Assembly (NCBI GenBank): GCA_944327245.1
Contig: CALVHD010000007.1
Span: forward strand, 1 to 64,000
Direction: 5' to 3'
Length of the DNA: 64,000 nt
Origin: Candidatus Gastranaerophilales bacterium
GTDB taxonomy: Bacteria; Cyanobacteriota; Vampirovibrionia; Gastranaerophilales; Gastranaerophilaceae
Position 1 is the first letter of the stretch. Each line of letters opens with the position of its first letter. Position numbers and translations under genes: made by a program. The notes beneath the pieces are model-generated. The model had not been told where the DNA came from. It made no database searches and worked only from the letters and a program-made list of their open reading frames with translations. Below are positions 34,084 to 44,129 of the stretch, in pieces.

Positions 34084-34239
34084 TTAAGACTTGCTGTTAT
34101 TATCGTTTGAAATATATTCGCTTAATTTTTTAGCTATTTCAGCGCATTTTTCGCTATCCGAAAGCATAATTTTAATATCTTGCAGCTTTTTATCAAAAGA
34201 TGATTTTTTTTGGTAGTTATTAAAATTATTTTTATCCAT
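34084..34239 (-). CDS. Small 51-aa protein downstream of the TPR gene
   Basis: This short frame begins MDKNNFNNYQKKS, has a helical middle (KLQDIKIMLSDSEKCAEIAK) and ends in NDNNSKS. An AAAGG Shine-Dalgarno lies 6 nt before its ATG and overlaps the end of the TPR gene, whose stop is 9 nt upstream. The stop lies 1 nt from the end of the convergent gene, so the frame fills the gap exactly. The middle resembles a single amphipathic helix. The function is unknown. Confidence 0.7.
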   Translation of the reverse strand: MDKNNFNNYQKKSSFDKKLQDIKIMLSDSEKCAEIAKKLSEYISNDNNSKS

Positions 34240-34248
34240 AGCTAGCCT

Positions 34249-35400
34249 TTATTTGTCTTTACAGAAAAACTCCATGATTTTGTCAATTAAACCTTTGTAG
34301 TTTTCTTGTTTTTCTTCTATTACTTTACCATATTCTTCGGCTTTTTGAAAATTTCCTTCAGAGTAATAAAACTCGGCTAAAATTTCTCTTGCTTGTTCAT
34401 CTTTATCTATTTCATAAACTTTTTGCCAAAATTCAATTGCAACAAAGCGCTCTTTGTTTAGTTGATATAATTTTGCAAGTTCAATCAGAGTTGTTTTGTC
34501 TTTAGGATTTTTATTATAAGCATTTGTAAATTCAACTATAGCTTCATCGTTTTTCCCTTGTAATTTATAGCAAAAGCCCCAGTTAAAATGCGCTCTAAAT
34601 TCATCGTTTAATTCTTCGTAAATTAAAGCTTTCATTTGAAATGATAATGCATCAGCTGAAATTATTTTATCATAGGCTTCAACTTCTTTTAGGGCGTTTT
34701 CAAATTGTTTTGTATTATAAAGATATTGTGCTTTTAAGATATGATAATTTCTTTTTTGTATTTTATCCAAGTTTTCGTAATTTACTTTGTTTAATAATTC
34801 AATGGCATTTTCATTTTGTTCGTCTTGAAGAAGAATTTTAATTTTTAAAAAGTCATCATCTACCACTTCAAGAGCTGATTTTAAATCGTTTGCTTTAAAG
34901 TATAATTGAGCCAGCATATTTTTTATGTTTTTATCGTCTTTAAAAATATTAAGCCCTTTTTTTGCTATAGAAATTGCACTTTCAATGCTATCTTCTTTCA
35001 TATATAAATCAACAAGTTCAAAATAAACATCGAGTTCATCTTCTTTTAGTTCTAAAATTCTTAAAAATTCATCAATTGATTTTAGATTTTTCTTATCAAC
35101 CCGATAAAGTCTTGCTAATTTTCTTCTTGCTTCAATATTATCCACGTCAAGCTCAATTGCTTTTTTTGTATCATTGATAGCGTATTCTAATTTGTTTTGA
35201 GCTATGTTAACATTTGCTCTGGCCAGATAATAATTAAATTTATCGTCAAGTTCAAGATAAATATCCATTATGCAAGAAAGTGCAACTTCATCAATCGGGT
35301 TTAATTTTATTATTTCATTATATATTTCAAGAGCCTTTTCAAAATTTTTTTGCTCATATTCATTTGCCGCATTTTGGTGCATTAATTCTAAATTTGCCAT
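34249..35400 (-). CDS. TPR-repeat protein
   Basis: The 383-aa soluble protein consists almost entirely of tetratricopeptide repeats (about nine units). Clear units are AANEYEQKNFEKALEIYNEI, AINDTKKAIELDVDNIEARR, and the C-terminal pair EAIVEFTNAYNKNPKDKTT and AEFYYSEGNFQKAEEYGK. No signal peptide is seen, so it is probably a cytoplasmic scaffold. AAGGA lies about 7 nt before the ATG. The 51-aa gene follows in the same transcript. Confidence 0.87.
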   Translation of the reverse strand: MANLELMHQNAANEYEQKNFEKALEIYNEIIKLNPIDEVALSCIMDIYLELDDKFNYYLARANVNIAQNKLEYAINDTKKAIELDVDNIEARRKLARLYRVDKKNLKSIDEFLRILELKEDELDVYFELVDLYMKEDSIESAISIAKKGLNIFKDDKNIKNMLAQLYFKANDLKSALEVVDDDFLKIKILLQDEQNENAIELLNKVNYENLDKIQKRNYHILKAQYLYNTKQFENALKEVEAYDKIISADALSFQMKALIYEELNDEFRAHFNWGFCYKLQGKNDEAIVEFTNAYNKNPKDKTTLIELAKLYQLNKERFVAIEFWQKVYEIDKDEQAREILAEFYYSEGNFQKAEEYGKVIEEKQENYKGLIDKIMEFFCKDK

Positions 35401-35442
35401 TTTTTGTCCTTTTTTTATTTTATTTTATCATAAATGGTTATA

Positions 35443-36183
35443 TTATTGTTGCGCAATATACATTTTAGCTAAATCTTCACAGTGTTTGAAGCCTCTTGAT
35501 AAAATGTGTCTTGAAACAAGTTCGTTGTCATATTTTATTATTCTATGTTCCACAAAAAACTTTCCTTGATTATCTATAGAAAGTTGAAGATAAACGGGCA
35601 TTTTGTCTTTTGTCATTGATCGACCCACAGAACCGACATTTATAACAGTTTTGCCGCTTTCTAAACTATAACCGCAAGGCAGGTGTGTGTGTCCGCACAA
35701 AATTAAATCAGCTGAAGAATTTTCTGTCATTTCTTCAACTTCTTCTTGAGAAAGGTTGGGATAAATATTTTCGCTTTGATTTCTTGGTGAACCATGGACA
35801 AGCTCAATTTTTAAATTATTTAGTTCAATTAATTTTTTCTCGGGTAAATTTTTAACAAAATCAATATATTTTTTGTCGGTTATTTTAATATCTTCTTCTA
35901 ATGAATAACCCATACAGCTGAAAGCTTCTTTTGTTTTAGCTATGAGTTCATCTGTGCAATTTGCAACCATTTTATCGGTATTGCCTTGGATTATTTCAAA
36001 GTTTTCTTTATATTTTTCTTTTAATTCAAAGATTTTTTCACAAACATAATTCGGATTATATCCGGCTAAAATAATATCTCCAAGACAAAATATTTTATCG
36101 GGATTAAATTTTTCAATATCTTCTAAAACTTTATCAAACGCTAAAGCATTGGCGTGAATATCAGATATAACTGCAATTTTCAT
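35443..36183 (-). CDS. Metallophosphoesterase (YfcE/MJ0936-like)
   Basis: The 246-aa cytoplasmic calcineurin-fold phosphodiesterase has AVISDIHANALAFDKVL (D-x-H), FCLGDIILAGYNP (GD), IIQGNTDKMV (GNxD), LVHGSPRN and ILCGHTHLPCGY (GHTH). The length suits the YfcE-type phosphodiesterases; the physiological substrate is unknown. AAGGAGA precedes the ATG. It lies 9 nt downstream of the glycosyltransferase gene, likely in the same operon. Confidence 0.92.
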   Translation of the reverse strand: MKIAVISDIHANALAFDKVLEDIEKFNPDKIFCLGDIILAGYNPNYVCEKIFELKEKYKENFEIIQGNTDKMVANCTDELIAKTKEAFSCMGYSLEEDIKITDKKYIDFVKNLPEKKLIELNNLKIELVHGSPRNQSENIYPNLSQEEVEEMTENSSADLILCGHTHLPCGYSLESGKTVINVGSVGRSMTKDKMPVYLQLSIDNQGKFFVEHRIIKYDNELVSRHILSRGFKHCEDLAKMYIAQQ

Positions 36184-36192
36184 ATTTTCTCC

Positions 36193-38280
36193 TTATTTAT
36201 ATATTATTTTTCCGTTGTTAATTGTGTTAGTTTTATAAACAGTCATATTGGGGTTAATTAAAGACATAAATTCAATGTCTGCCGACATGTTATGAAGATA
36301 AACTACCCCAAATTTGCCTTTAATATAATCTTTTTTGGAAATCTTTTTTAAATATTTCATAGAATTGGTATCAACATAATGCCAATTAATTCTTTTATTG
36401 TTTTTTAATTTTGGAAAATAATCAAGATAATCGGCTCTATCGTTTGTTATTGCATGGATTTCATAATTTGACGGATAATTTTTTATATCATTTTGAATAA
36501 ATTCCATAAAGTCATCCAGCCTGTACATTTCTCTTAATGGCATAGGATGAGTCATAGAAAGGCAAATTGCAAATAAAATTATTGAATAAAATCCTTGAAA
36601 CACTCTGCATATTTTATTTTCTTTGATAAAGTGAAAAATTGTACTTATTGAAACAACTTCCAATATAAACAAAAGACCATAGCCCGCTAAAAGTATTCTT
36701 TTGTGTAAAATTGGTTTTATATAAATTGAAATAGCAGATGAAACTATTAAAATAAAGGCAATAGAATAAATTAAATAAATAAACAAATTTTCTTTGTCTT
36801 TATCTTTTTTAATATTTATTTTACTTAGCCATTTATCAGGTAAAAATGACATAATTAACATTATAAATAAAATTACAGATAAAATTAAAAATATGTACTT
36901 ATTGATAAAATATTCATTAATCGTATATAAGAATGTGTTCTTGGATAGTTCGTCTATCCAAGAGTTGAACCCTTGATTAAAAGAAATTTTATAAATATGA
37001 ATTAAATATGGCAAAAATGACAGCCCTATTAGAATATTTAATAAAAAGAATTTTAAACATTCCTTTTTTTCTTTTAATAAATCAAATATGCCCCACAAAA
37101 AATTTCCAAAGACAAAAATGGTTAGAATATAATGAGTGTTGATTGCCATGATGGAAAAAACAGTATATAAAATAAGATTTTTTAATTTTAAATTTTTTAA
37201 ATATTCAAACAAAAAGTAAATTATAGTTATACTCAAAAACATAGCCATAGAGTAACATCTTGCTTCTTGAGAGTGATATATAAAAATTGTATTTATTGAA
37301 GCAAAAAAAGCTCCGAATAATGCTGTGTTGAGTGAATTTTTGTTGTTGTTTTTTAACAACATGAAAGTCATTGGAATAATTAATATGCTAAAAATAAAAG
37401 GTAATATTCTTAAAACTAAATCGGATGAGCCGAATATTTTAGATATAAAATATTCTAAAATAAAAAACATAGGCGGATTTCCGGCGTCATTAAATGTTGA
37501 GACTAAATTTTTAATTGCCACTGTTTTTGTGTAAATTTCATCAAGCCATAACGGGTATTCTGTTAATCCGATAAGCCTTAAAAGTATCCCTAAAATAATA
37601 ATTGACCCAAGGGCATAATAGGGTGTGTTTTTCGGCAATTTAAAATGAAAATTTTCTTTTTTGAAGTTGTATATTAAATAAGCAATAAATAGCCAAAAAT
37701 ATGGAATTATAAAAATTTGCCAATTATAAAATAAAGATAAAAATAAATTATGAATATGTTTGATATAACCTTTGTAATTTCCGCTGAAATTGATTTTATA
37801 TGCTTGGTAATCTTCTTTTTTATTATCTGTTTCCATTTCAAAATGCTTTTTTTTGAATTTTAAAATATCATTTTTATTGTAGAAACTTGTGTTTTGACCT
37901 GTGTATAGGTTTAAATTAACAATATTGTCTTCAAAATCTTTTATATCATCAGGATACGCAATATAAATGTTTTTTATTTTAGAATCCGAAAAACCGACAA
38001 TGCTATTATTGAATTTTATCGAGTAGATATTTGTGATGCCGTTATTTTCAAAATTTAAACAGTAATCGTTAAAACATGCAAAAATATTTTTGTTATATTT
38101 CTTCTTTAATTCAAGATTGATTGTTATTGGATTTAAAGGGGTATTAAAACCTTTTATTTGAAATTTGTACGGATATTTTAAAAATATTGAAATAATGGAG
38201 TATAAACTAAAAATAATTAAAATCCAAAAAGCGGTTTTTATTATTTTATTTTTCCTTTTTTCAATTGCAAGATTATCCAC
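36193..38280 (-). CDS. GT39/ArnT-like integral membrane glycosyltransferase
   Basis: The 695-aa polytopic protein (about 11-13 helices) has one N-terminal helix (residues 13-33), a soluble segment, then a membrane block of the PMT/ArnT type. GLTEYPLWLDEIYTKTVAIK carries the conserved Asp-Glu pair in the first periplasmic loop, and HSQEARCYSMAMFLS follows in the middle. Such enzymes transfer sugars from polyprenyl phosphate to proteins or lipids. The start is GTG with a strong AAGGGGAG Shine-Dalgarno. It is divergent from ispG. Confidence 0.88.
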   Translation of the reverse strand: MDNLAIEKRKNKIIKTAFWILIIFSLYSIISIFLKYPYKFQIKGFNTPLNPITINLELKKKYNKNIFACFNDYCLNFENNGITNIYSIKFNNSIVGFSDSKIKNIYIAYPDDIKDFEDNIVNLNLYTGQNTSFYNKNDILKFKKKHFEMETDNKKEDYQAYKINFSGNYKGYIKHIHNLFLSLFYNWQIFIIPYFWLFIAYLIYNFKKENFHFKLPKNTPYYALGSIIILGILLRLIGLTEYPLWLDEIYTKTVAIKNLVSTFNDAGNPPMFFILEYFISKIFGSSDLVLRILPFIFSILIIPMTFMLLKNNNKNSLNTALFGAFFASINTIFIYHSQEARCYSMAMFLSITIIYFLFEYLKNLKLKNLILYTVFSIMAINTHYILTIFVFGNFLWGIFDLLKEKKECLKFFLLNILIGLSFLPYLIHIYKISFNQGFNSWIDELSKNTFLYTINEYFINKYIFLILSVILFIMLIMSFLPDKWLSKINIKKDKDKENLFIYLIYSIAFILIVSSAISIYIKPILHKRILLAGYGLLFILEVVSISTIFHFIKENKICRVFQGFYSIILFAICLSMTHPMPLREMYRLDDFMEFIQNDIKNYPSNYEIHAITNDRADYLDYFPKLKNNKRINWHYVDTNSMKYLKKISKKDYIKGKFGVVYLHNMSADIEFMSLINPNMTVYKTNTINNGKIIYK

Positions 38281-38350
38281 AAAACTCCCCTTGTATAAAA
38301 TTTATGTTATAATTTTAGCATATTTTTAAATTAAAAGTGGTTTGTAAATT

Positions 38351-39403
38351 ATGGAAAAAATTCAAATAAAAATCGGAGAAGTCAAAATTGGAGCCGGAGC
38401 TCCCATAGCTATTCAATCTATGACTAATACTAAAACCGATGACACATATTCAACGCTAAAACAAATTGAAGCTTTAGCCAGCGAGGGCTGCGAAATTATA
38501 AGGCTTGCCGTTTTAAATAAAAATTGTGCGTATGCTCTTAAAGAAATTGTTAAAAATTCGCCTATTCCTACTGTTGCCGATATCCATTTTGATTATAGAC
38601 TTGCCTTGATTGCAATGGATATGGGAATAAATGCGCTTAGAATTAACCCCGGAAATATTGGAAATATTGAGCACACAAAAAAAGTCGTTGAAATGGCAAA
38701 ACAAACAAATACGCCAATTAGAATCGGAGTTAATGCAGGGTCTTTAGAAAAAGATTTATATGAAGATAAATCGCTTAATCTTGTTGATAAAATGATAATT
38801 TCAGCTAAAAGGCATATAAAAATTCTTGAAGATTTAGATTTTCGTTTGATAAAGGTTTCTCTAAAGTCGTCTGATGTCATGACAACAATAAGGGCATATG
38901 AAAAAATATATAATGAAATTCCCTATCCTTTGCATATTGGATTAACCGAAGCCGGTACTCTAAGAGGCGGTATTGTTAAATCTTCAATAGCAATAGGAGC
39001 ATTATTATCTCAAAATATAGGTGATACCATTAGAGTTTCTTTGACTGAAAATCCTATTGAAGAAGTTAAGTTGGCAAAAGAAATTTTAAAAGCTCTTGAT
39101 TTAAAAAAAGAAGGGGTTAATTTTATTTCTTGTCCAACATGCGGAAGAACACAAATTGATTTGATAGGTTTAGCCAAAAAGGTAGAAGAAAGATTTTCCG
39201 ATATTAAAGCGCCAATCACAATAGCAACAATGGGCTGTCCTGTTAATGGTCCAAAAGAGGCAGCAGGGGCGGATTATGGTATAGCAGGTGCAATAAACGA
39301 GGGCTATATTTTTAAAAAAGGACAAATGATTAAAAAAGTTCCGCAAGAAGAATTATTAAATGAGCTTGAAAAAATAATATATTCGGACTTAAAAATTTCT
39401 TAA
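38351..39403 (+). CDS. ispG: 4-hydroxy-3-methylbut-2-enyl diphosphate synthase
   Basis: This iron-sulfur enzyme of the MEP isoprenoid pathway converts MEcPP to HMBPP. The 350-aa protein has the short bacterial architecture. SMTNTKTDD and DIHFDYRLAL lie in the TIM barrel. The cluster ligands Cys261 and Cys264 are in FISCPTCGRTQ and Cys296 is in MGCPVNGPKEA, with the conserved Glu303. It shares a 70-bp divergent promoter region with the glycosyltransferase; a TATAAT-like TTATAAT is visible there. Confidence 0.97.
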   Translation: MEKIQIKIGEVKIGAGAPIAIQSMTNTKTDDTYSTLKQIEALASEGCEIIRLAVLNKNCAYALKEIVKNSPIPTVADIHFDYRLALIAMDMGINALRINPGNIGNIEHTKKVVEMAKQTNTPIRIGVNAGSLEKDLYEDKSLNLVDKMIISAKRHIKILEDLDFRLIKVSLKSSDVMTTIRAYEKIYNEIPYPLHIGLTEAGTLRGGIVKSSIAIGALLSQNIGDTIRVSLTENPIEEVKLAKEILKALDLKKEGVNFISCPTCGRTQIDLIGLAKKVEERFSDIKAPITIATMGCPVNGPKEAAGADYGIAGAINEGYIFKKGQMIKKVPQEELLNELEKIIYSDLKIS

Positions 39404-39472
39404 TATTTTGTAAAAATAAAAACATGTTATATAATATAAGAAAATGGATAATGTTTGGTAAAGGATATATTA

Positions 39473-39847
39473 ATGAAAAAATTATTAGTATTATTTGGAG
39501 TTATGGCTTTTCTTCCATTGGCTTCGTTTGCCTATTATTATGAAAATGAAACCTCAGATATAGACGTATTAAAAGCACAAGGCTATAGTGACAGCGCATT
39601 GATGATGGTTGATTTAGCTAATGATATAAATAAAGGTCAAAATGGCACTTACACACGCCGTTATCAGCTTAAAACTCCAAAAAACAAATGGGGTAATGCA
39701 TACACATATTTAAAAAGATACGTAGATCCTTTTCAGGATGACGGTAAATTTGGTGAGCATCAAATTAATTTTACAAATACTTGGATGGATGACACAACCC
39801 ATTATTCATCTGCGCTTGAAGAAAAAGCAAGCATAGAAAATTTATAG
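39473..39847 (+). CDS. Small secreted protein, unknown function
   Basis: The 124-aa protein has a clear signal peptide (MKKLLVLFGVMAFLPLASFA). The mature part is acidic and Tyr-rich, with DIDVLKAQGYSDSALMMVD near its start and aromatic segments around YTYLKRYVDPFQDDG. No cysteines or known domain are present, so it is probably periplasmic. I chose the ATG at 39473 because AAAGGA lies 7 nt upstream and the signal peptide begins there; an ATG six codons earlier is less likely. It is convergent with the NuoN-like gene, overlapping by 6 nt. Confidence 0.75.
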   Translation: MKKLLVLFGVMAFLPLASFAYYYENETSDIDVLKAQGYSDSALMMVDLANDINKGQNGTYTRRYQLKTPKNKWGNAYTYLKRYVDPFQDDGKFGEHQINFTNTWMDDTTHYSSALEEKASIENL

Positions 39848-41248
39848 AAATATTTTTACTACCAAAAATAATATTGTAAAAACAGGAACAACGTAATTTA
39901 TCGTTGTTCTTTTTTTAAATTCATCTTTGATTAGTGTTTTGTCAAATTTGTATATGTTTTGAATTATTTTTAATGAATTTAATAAAATTGCCATTAGTGC
40001 AAATATGATTATGATTGCAGGGATGTATCCCATAATGTCATATAGATAAATATTTTTTAATATAGAAAGCAGGGATTTTGTTAAGTCGTTATAAATAACT
40101 GATGACATAAAAAGAATAACTATTGATAAAATCAAAGCATAGAATTTGTTTCGGAAAAATATTGTTGTTACTGAATTTAAATTGATTTTGTTTATATTTA
40201 GATTTAATTTTAATATAGATAACAAAGAGAACAAGCTCAAAAATACAATAGCACATTCAAACCCTGTTTTTAAATTGAAGTCGCTTGAATTAAAAAGTAT
40301 TATATTGAGCATTATTATTAAACTAAATATGCAATTTGTATTTGCAAAAAATTTTATAAGATTTTTTTGTTTTAGGGCAAAGATTGAAAATACTACAATT
40401 GAAAATAATACAAATAAAATTGCAGAAATATATACTATGTTATAGCTGAGATTTTGAAATTGAGCCATTTTGTTAAATGCACAAATACCAAGGTATGGTA
40501 AATATGCAAATAAAAGCGTGCAATATGGCAGGTTGGTTTTGTAATTTCTGTCTGTTTGATAATTGTAAAAGGGGAATAGTCCGATTTTTAACAGTACGGA
40601 TAAAATTAGACATATGTTGATAATATTCAGCTGCAGATCGTTTTTTGTAAATATTGTGAGTATATAAAAAGAATAAAATAAAAAACTTGATGATAAGCTT
40701 ATTGTAATAAAATCGGGACAATAAGCGAAATATTTTCTTATTCTTGCATTTGAAGCATATTTATAAATTAGAAAAACGCTTATATCTAATAATATGAAGA
40801 TTAAAAGCGTGTTTGATGCTAAAGTAAGAAAACCGCCCATAATTGAAAGCATTAGTATGATTGAATTTAAAATCGGTGTTTTGAACTTTACTTTACGATT
40901 AAATTTGTAGTGTGTAAACAAAAATAACATTAATAAAAAGTTCAATGATATTTTTGTTAACATGTTGCTTTTATTTAGAACAAGTACATTGTTAAAAAAA
41001 CAAACAGTATAATCTTGATTAAAAAAGAAATGTTTAAAACAAATTGCACCTAATATTGCAAGATTTAAAATTAGAGCTCCGCTTGTTATAAAATCAGAAA
41101 CTCTTTTAATATTTAATTTTCTTTTGAAAAACAAAAAGAAAAACAGGTTTAAAATAATGCCTATAATGCACATTATTTCTGCAGAAAAAAATGAAATAAA
41201 GTCTGTTAAGGCTGTTTGATTATTAAAATTTAATATAGTATTTTCCAT
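39842..41248 (-). CDS. NuoN-like antiporter-family membrane protein (diverged)
   Basis: The 468-aa polytopic protein (about 13-14 helices) is the third gene of a three-gene operon. By eye it aligns with complex I subunit N / proton-antiporter proteins. LSVLLKIGLFPFYNYQTD matches the conserved TM7 region, with the key Lys kept and HxWxPD degraded. LLIFILLDISVF matches the TM5 region, with Asp in place of the usual Glu. No other complex I subunit is nearby. I chose the ATG at 41248 because GGAAG lies 8 nt upstream. The function is unknown; ion translocation is possible. Confidence 0.7.
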   Translation of the reverse strand: MENTILNFNNQTALTDFISFFSAEIMCIIGIILNLFFFLFFKRKLNIKRVSDFITSGALILNLAILGAICFKHFFFNQDYTVCFFNNVLVLNKSNMLTKISLNFLLMLFLFTHYKFNRKVKFKTPILNSIILMLSIMGGFLTLASNTLLIFILLDISVFLIYKYASNARIRKYFAYCPDFITISLSSSFLFYSFYILTIFTKNDLQLNIINICLILSVLLKIGLFPFYNYQTDRNYKTNLPYCTLLFAYLPYLGICAFNKMAQFQNLSYNIVYISAILFVLFSIVVFSIFALKQKNLIKFFANTNCIFSLIIMLNIILFNSSDFNLKTGFECAIVFLSLFSLLSILKLNLNINKINLNSVTTIFFRNKFYALILSIVILFMSSVIYNDLTKSLLSILKNIYLYDIMGYIPAIIIIFALMAILLNSLKIIQNIYKFDKTLIKDEFKKRTTINYVVPVFTILFLVVKIFL

Positions 41249-41252
41249 CTTG

Positions 41253-42713
41253 TTAACTTCCAAAATTATAACTATTGCTTATTAAATTATATATATTGCT
41301 ATATCCAAGTGTCATAACAATTGTAAGAAAAATAAGAATATAGCAGCAAAAAGCACTGCTTTTTGACATAAAAAGTTTAAAATTCGGGTTCTTATTTGGC
41401 TCAATTAAAATTTTATATGTTAAGTTTAAAAGACTTAAAATTATTAAAAACAAACCAAATATAAGGATGTATGTTGAAATATTCAAAATAAAGCCGTCAT
41501 AATCGAGTGCGAAAATTGATGTGAATATTGCAAAAGTAGAACTAAACATTAATAAAAATGGAGTTCTTGCTAAATTTAAAAATGAAAAAAGAAATATAAA
41601 TTTTAGAGATTTTTGTGTAATTTTTTTAAAGTCATCTATAAAATCTGTTTTAAATTTATTTATAAGAATTATAAATATAAAGCCCAAAAGCAGATATGAA
41701 ACAGTTAAAGATAGAATATAGTATATACACTGGCTTATTCCTTCATTATTAAACATAAACAACGAAAAGAGTCCGATTATAATATTTGGAATTAGAGAAT
41801 TTATTAAAAAACCTAATAAAGATTTAATTTGTAATGATAAAATTAAATAATAAATGAAATTAAAAATAAAATAAAAAGCAATAAATTCTTGGTAATGATA
41901 TATTAAATAATCAAAAGAAGAATATATTTTACCAAGAACAGATAAACCTATTAAAATTGATGCGGTTATATTTATTATTGTTATTAGCGTTTCAGAAATT
42001 GAAAGGTTTTTAATTTTGAAATTGTTAAAAGGAAATAAATTAAAAAATCTGAATATTAAAACGCAAAAACCGATAAAAGCCAAAACTATTGAAAAATCGC
42101 TGATATGGTAAAGATTGTCGGAAATATTGGAATAATCAAAGTTTATATTATTTATCAGAAAATATCTTATAAAATCATATCCCATAAGAAAAATTGCAGC
42201 AAGAAAAATAAAACAATCTTCAATTAATTTGAATTTTAGCAGACTTTTTCTCTTGTCGGTTTTTGTGTAAATGTATTGAATAAAATAAAAAATAAGCAAA
42301 GTCCAAAATATTAGTGCAAAAGAAAGAAATACATTATCTACAAGAATAAGAGCTTGAATTATTCCTAAGAGCAGAATTAATGATGAATAAAAAGTTCTAT
42401 GCAATTTTGTAATAATATTTTTAGAAAATATTGAAAACAGCATAAATATAAGTGCACTAAAAAATAAAATTAATGATGCTGCGCTATCAAGACAAAAATG
42501 TTGATTGAATAAAGTAAAATCAAAATTAACCGTGAGAAATAAAATAACGGTAACAATCGTAAAGTTTAAACCAAAAAAACAGTTTGCAAGATTTCTTATG
42601 TGAATAGGGTTTTTAATAAAAAAACCAAGACTTAATAATATTGCAAAAATAAAGGGCAAAAACATTGAAAAATTTAATATTATATTTTTTATACTTCCAA
42701 GTGTTTCAAGCAT
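41253..42713 (-). CDS. NuoM-like antiporter-family membrane protein (diverged)
   Basis: The 486-aa polytopic protein (about 14 helices) is strongly enriched in Phe, Ile and Leu. Position in the operon and a central segment FIGFCVLIFRFFNLFPFNNF suggest descent from NuoM/MrpD. That segment aligns with the TM7 K-xx-xxPxHxWLPDAH region, but has Arg where Lys is expected and lacks the His and Trp-Leu-Pro-Asp. The TM5 Glu has no counterpart in LSFALIFWTLLIFYF. It is preceded by GGAGAA and begins immediately after the stop of the NuoL-like gene. Confidence 0.68.
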   Translation of the reverse strand: MLETLGSIKNIILNFSMFLPFIFAILLSLGFFIKNPIHIRNLANCFFGLNFTIVTVILFLTVNFDFTLFNQHFCLDSAASLILFFSALIFMLFSIFSKNIITKLHRTFYSSLILLLGIIQALILVDNVFLSFALIFWTLLIFYFIQYIYTKTDKRKSLLKFKLIEDCFIFLAAIFLMGYDFIRYFLINNINFDYSNISDNLYHISDFSIVLAFIGFCVLIFRFFNLFPFNNFKIKNLSISETLITIINITASILIGLSVLGKIYSSFDYLIYHYQEFIAFYFIFNFIYYLILSLQIKSLLGFLINSLIPNIIIGLFSLFMFNNEGISQCIYYILSLTVSYLLLGFIFIILINKFKTDFIDDFKKITQKSLKFIFLFSFLNLARTPFLLMFSSTFAIFTSIFALDYDGFILNISTYILIFGLFLIILSLLNLTYKILIEPNKNPNFKLFMSKSSAFCCYILIFLTIVMTLGYSNIYNLISNSYNFGS

Positions 42714-44123
42714 TTATCTTTCTCCAAAAAGCGCAATAAATATTGTAATTAGAGTAATTACGGCAAAAATAATAAAAATATTTCTTAAAATTTTATAACT
42801 GTTATTTTTTAGATTTTTTAAAACAAATAAAGATAAAATATAATCGAAAATCTTTAAGGTAGTCAATATAAGATTTTTTGTTATTTTATCGTTAATAAAA
42901 TTAAAAAGGCTTGAAATTTTATCTATAAATTTTTCAAAAATTGTTATATGAATTTTTTCTAAGATAAATCCCTTTTGTTTTATAAGAAAATGTTTTTTGA
43001 TGGTTGTTTTGTCGTAATAAACTAAATAAGCTATAAAAAGCAAAATTATAAAATTTGCTAAAGCATATGTAATTAAGGAGTTTTCTTTATTATAGGTTAA
43101 ATAGGAATATATAAATAATGAATTTATTATAGATAATACATATCCAAAGAAAATTTTTGTATTTTTTTCAAAAACAAGAAATATAAAAGAGCTTATAATG
43201 CTGATGATTATTAGAATTTTGAAATATAAAAGTGAATTTTGAATAAATTCAAAAATAGGTAAACATTTAAATAAAAGCAGGCAGCCAAAAACGCTGTTGG
43301 CGCAAGTTATGATTGATAGATACAATATATTTGACGAGTTTGCAATAAAGCTATAAAAACAACAAAACGGCAGAATGAGCATTCTTGTCATTATTGCGCC
43401 GATAAAACATAAGATACATATAATAAATTCAATTGAATTTGATATTCCGTATGTATAGCTTATTAATTCGTTTAATTCTGAATAGTTTAGTGAAGTTGAT
43501 TGAATATAGCCTTGGGATAATATGGCGTATTTATAAAGAATTAACAGAGATGTTAAAAATAAAATATCCCCAATTAAAAATATTCTGTAAAATCTTGTAA
43601 TGTTATAATTTGCGTAATTTTTTAAAATATCAAAATAAGCAAAAAGAAAAATTAAAATACCTTGAATTACCCAAAAGATAAAACTTTGAATCAATGAATA
43701 ACTGCAAATAAAAAAGTATGTATTAAAGCTCAAAAGCCCTAAGAAGATATTATACCTGTGTTTTGTAAAGAAGAATTGCCTTTTTTTGTTAAAATAGATT
43801 ATTGCAAAAATTGAAATTAAAAAATAAACCAATGCCGAATATATTAAAAAATCAATGTTTAAGTTATCAATTATTATTCCGAAATTAAGTTTTAACTCTC
43901 CTAAAGAGAAAATTTCGCAGCCAAAATTAATGTTTGTATTTTTTATTTGAAATATTTTTAAATAAATAAAAAATAATAGCGATAATAAGTTTACAATGCT
44001 CATTCCCCAATTTAGGATATTTTTATTTATGTATTGCAAAGTTATTCTTGCAAGAATTAAAAATAAAGCAAAAATCAAAGGAAGAAAAATTGCGATATTG
44101 CCGATTAAAATACTAATATCCAT
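42714..44123 (-). CDS. NuoL-like antiporter-family membrane protein (diverged)
   Basis: The 469-aa polytopic protein is the first gene of the trio. NuoL-like hints are an N-terminal FGIIIDNLNIDFLIYSALVY (compare the DxLs region), FYRIFLIGDILFL (compare the NRIGD motif) and a central FIGAIMTRMLILPFCCFYS that aligns with GKSAQxPLxxWL but has Arg for the TM7 Lys. There is a hydrophilic amphipathic stretch before the last helices (residues about 375-440), reminiscent of the lateral helix of NuoL but shorter. A promoter 6 nt before the ATG predicts a leaderless mRNA. Confidence 0.68.
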   Translation of the reverse strand: MDISILIGNIAIFLPLIFALFLILARITLQYINKNILNWGMSIVNLLSLLFFIYLKIFQIKNTNINFGCEIFSLGELKLNFGIIIDNLNIDFLIYSALVYFLISIFAIIYFNKKRQFFFTKHRYNIFLGLLSFNTYFFICSYSLIQSFIFWVIQGILIFLFAYFDILKNYANYNITRFYRIFLIGDILFLTSLLILYKYAILSQGYIQSTSLNYSELNELISYTYGISNSIEFIICILCFIGAIMTRMLILPFCCFYSFIANSSNILYLSIITCANSVFGCLLLFKCLPIFEFIQNSLLYFKILIIISIISSFIFLVFEKNTKIFFGYVLSIINSLFIYSYLTYNKENSLITYALANFIILLFIAYLVYYDKTTIKKHFLIKQKGFILEKIHITIFEKFIDKISSLFNFINDKITKNLILTTLKIFDYILSLFVLKNLKNNSYKILRNIFIIFAVITLITIFIALFGER

Positions 44124-44129
44124 AGTTTT

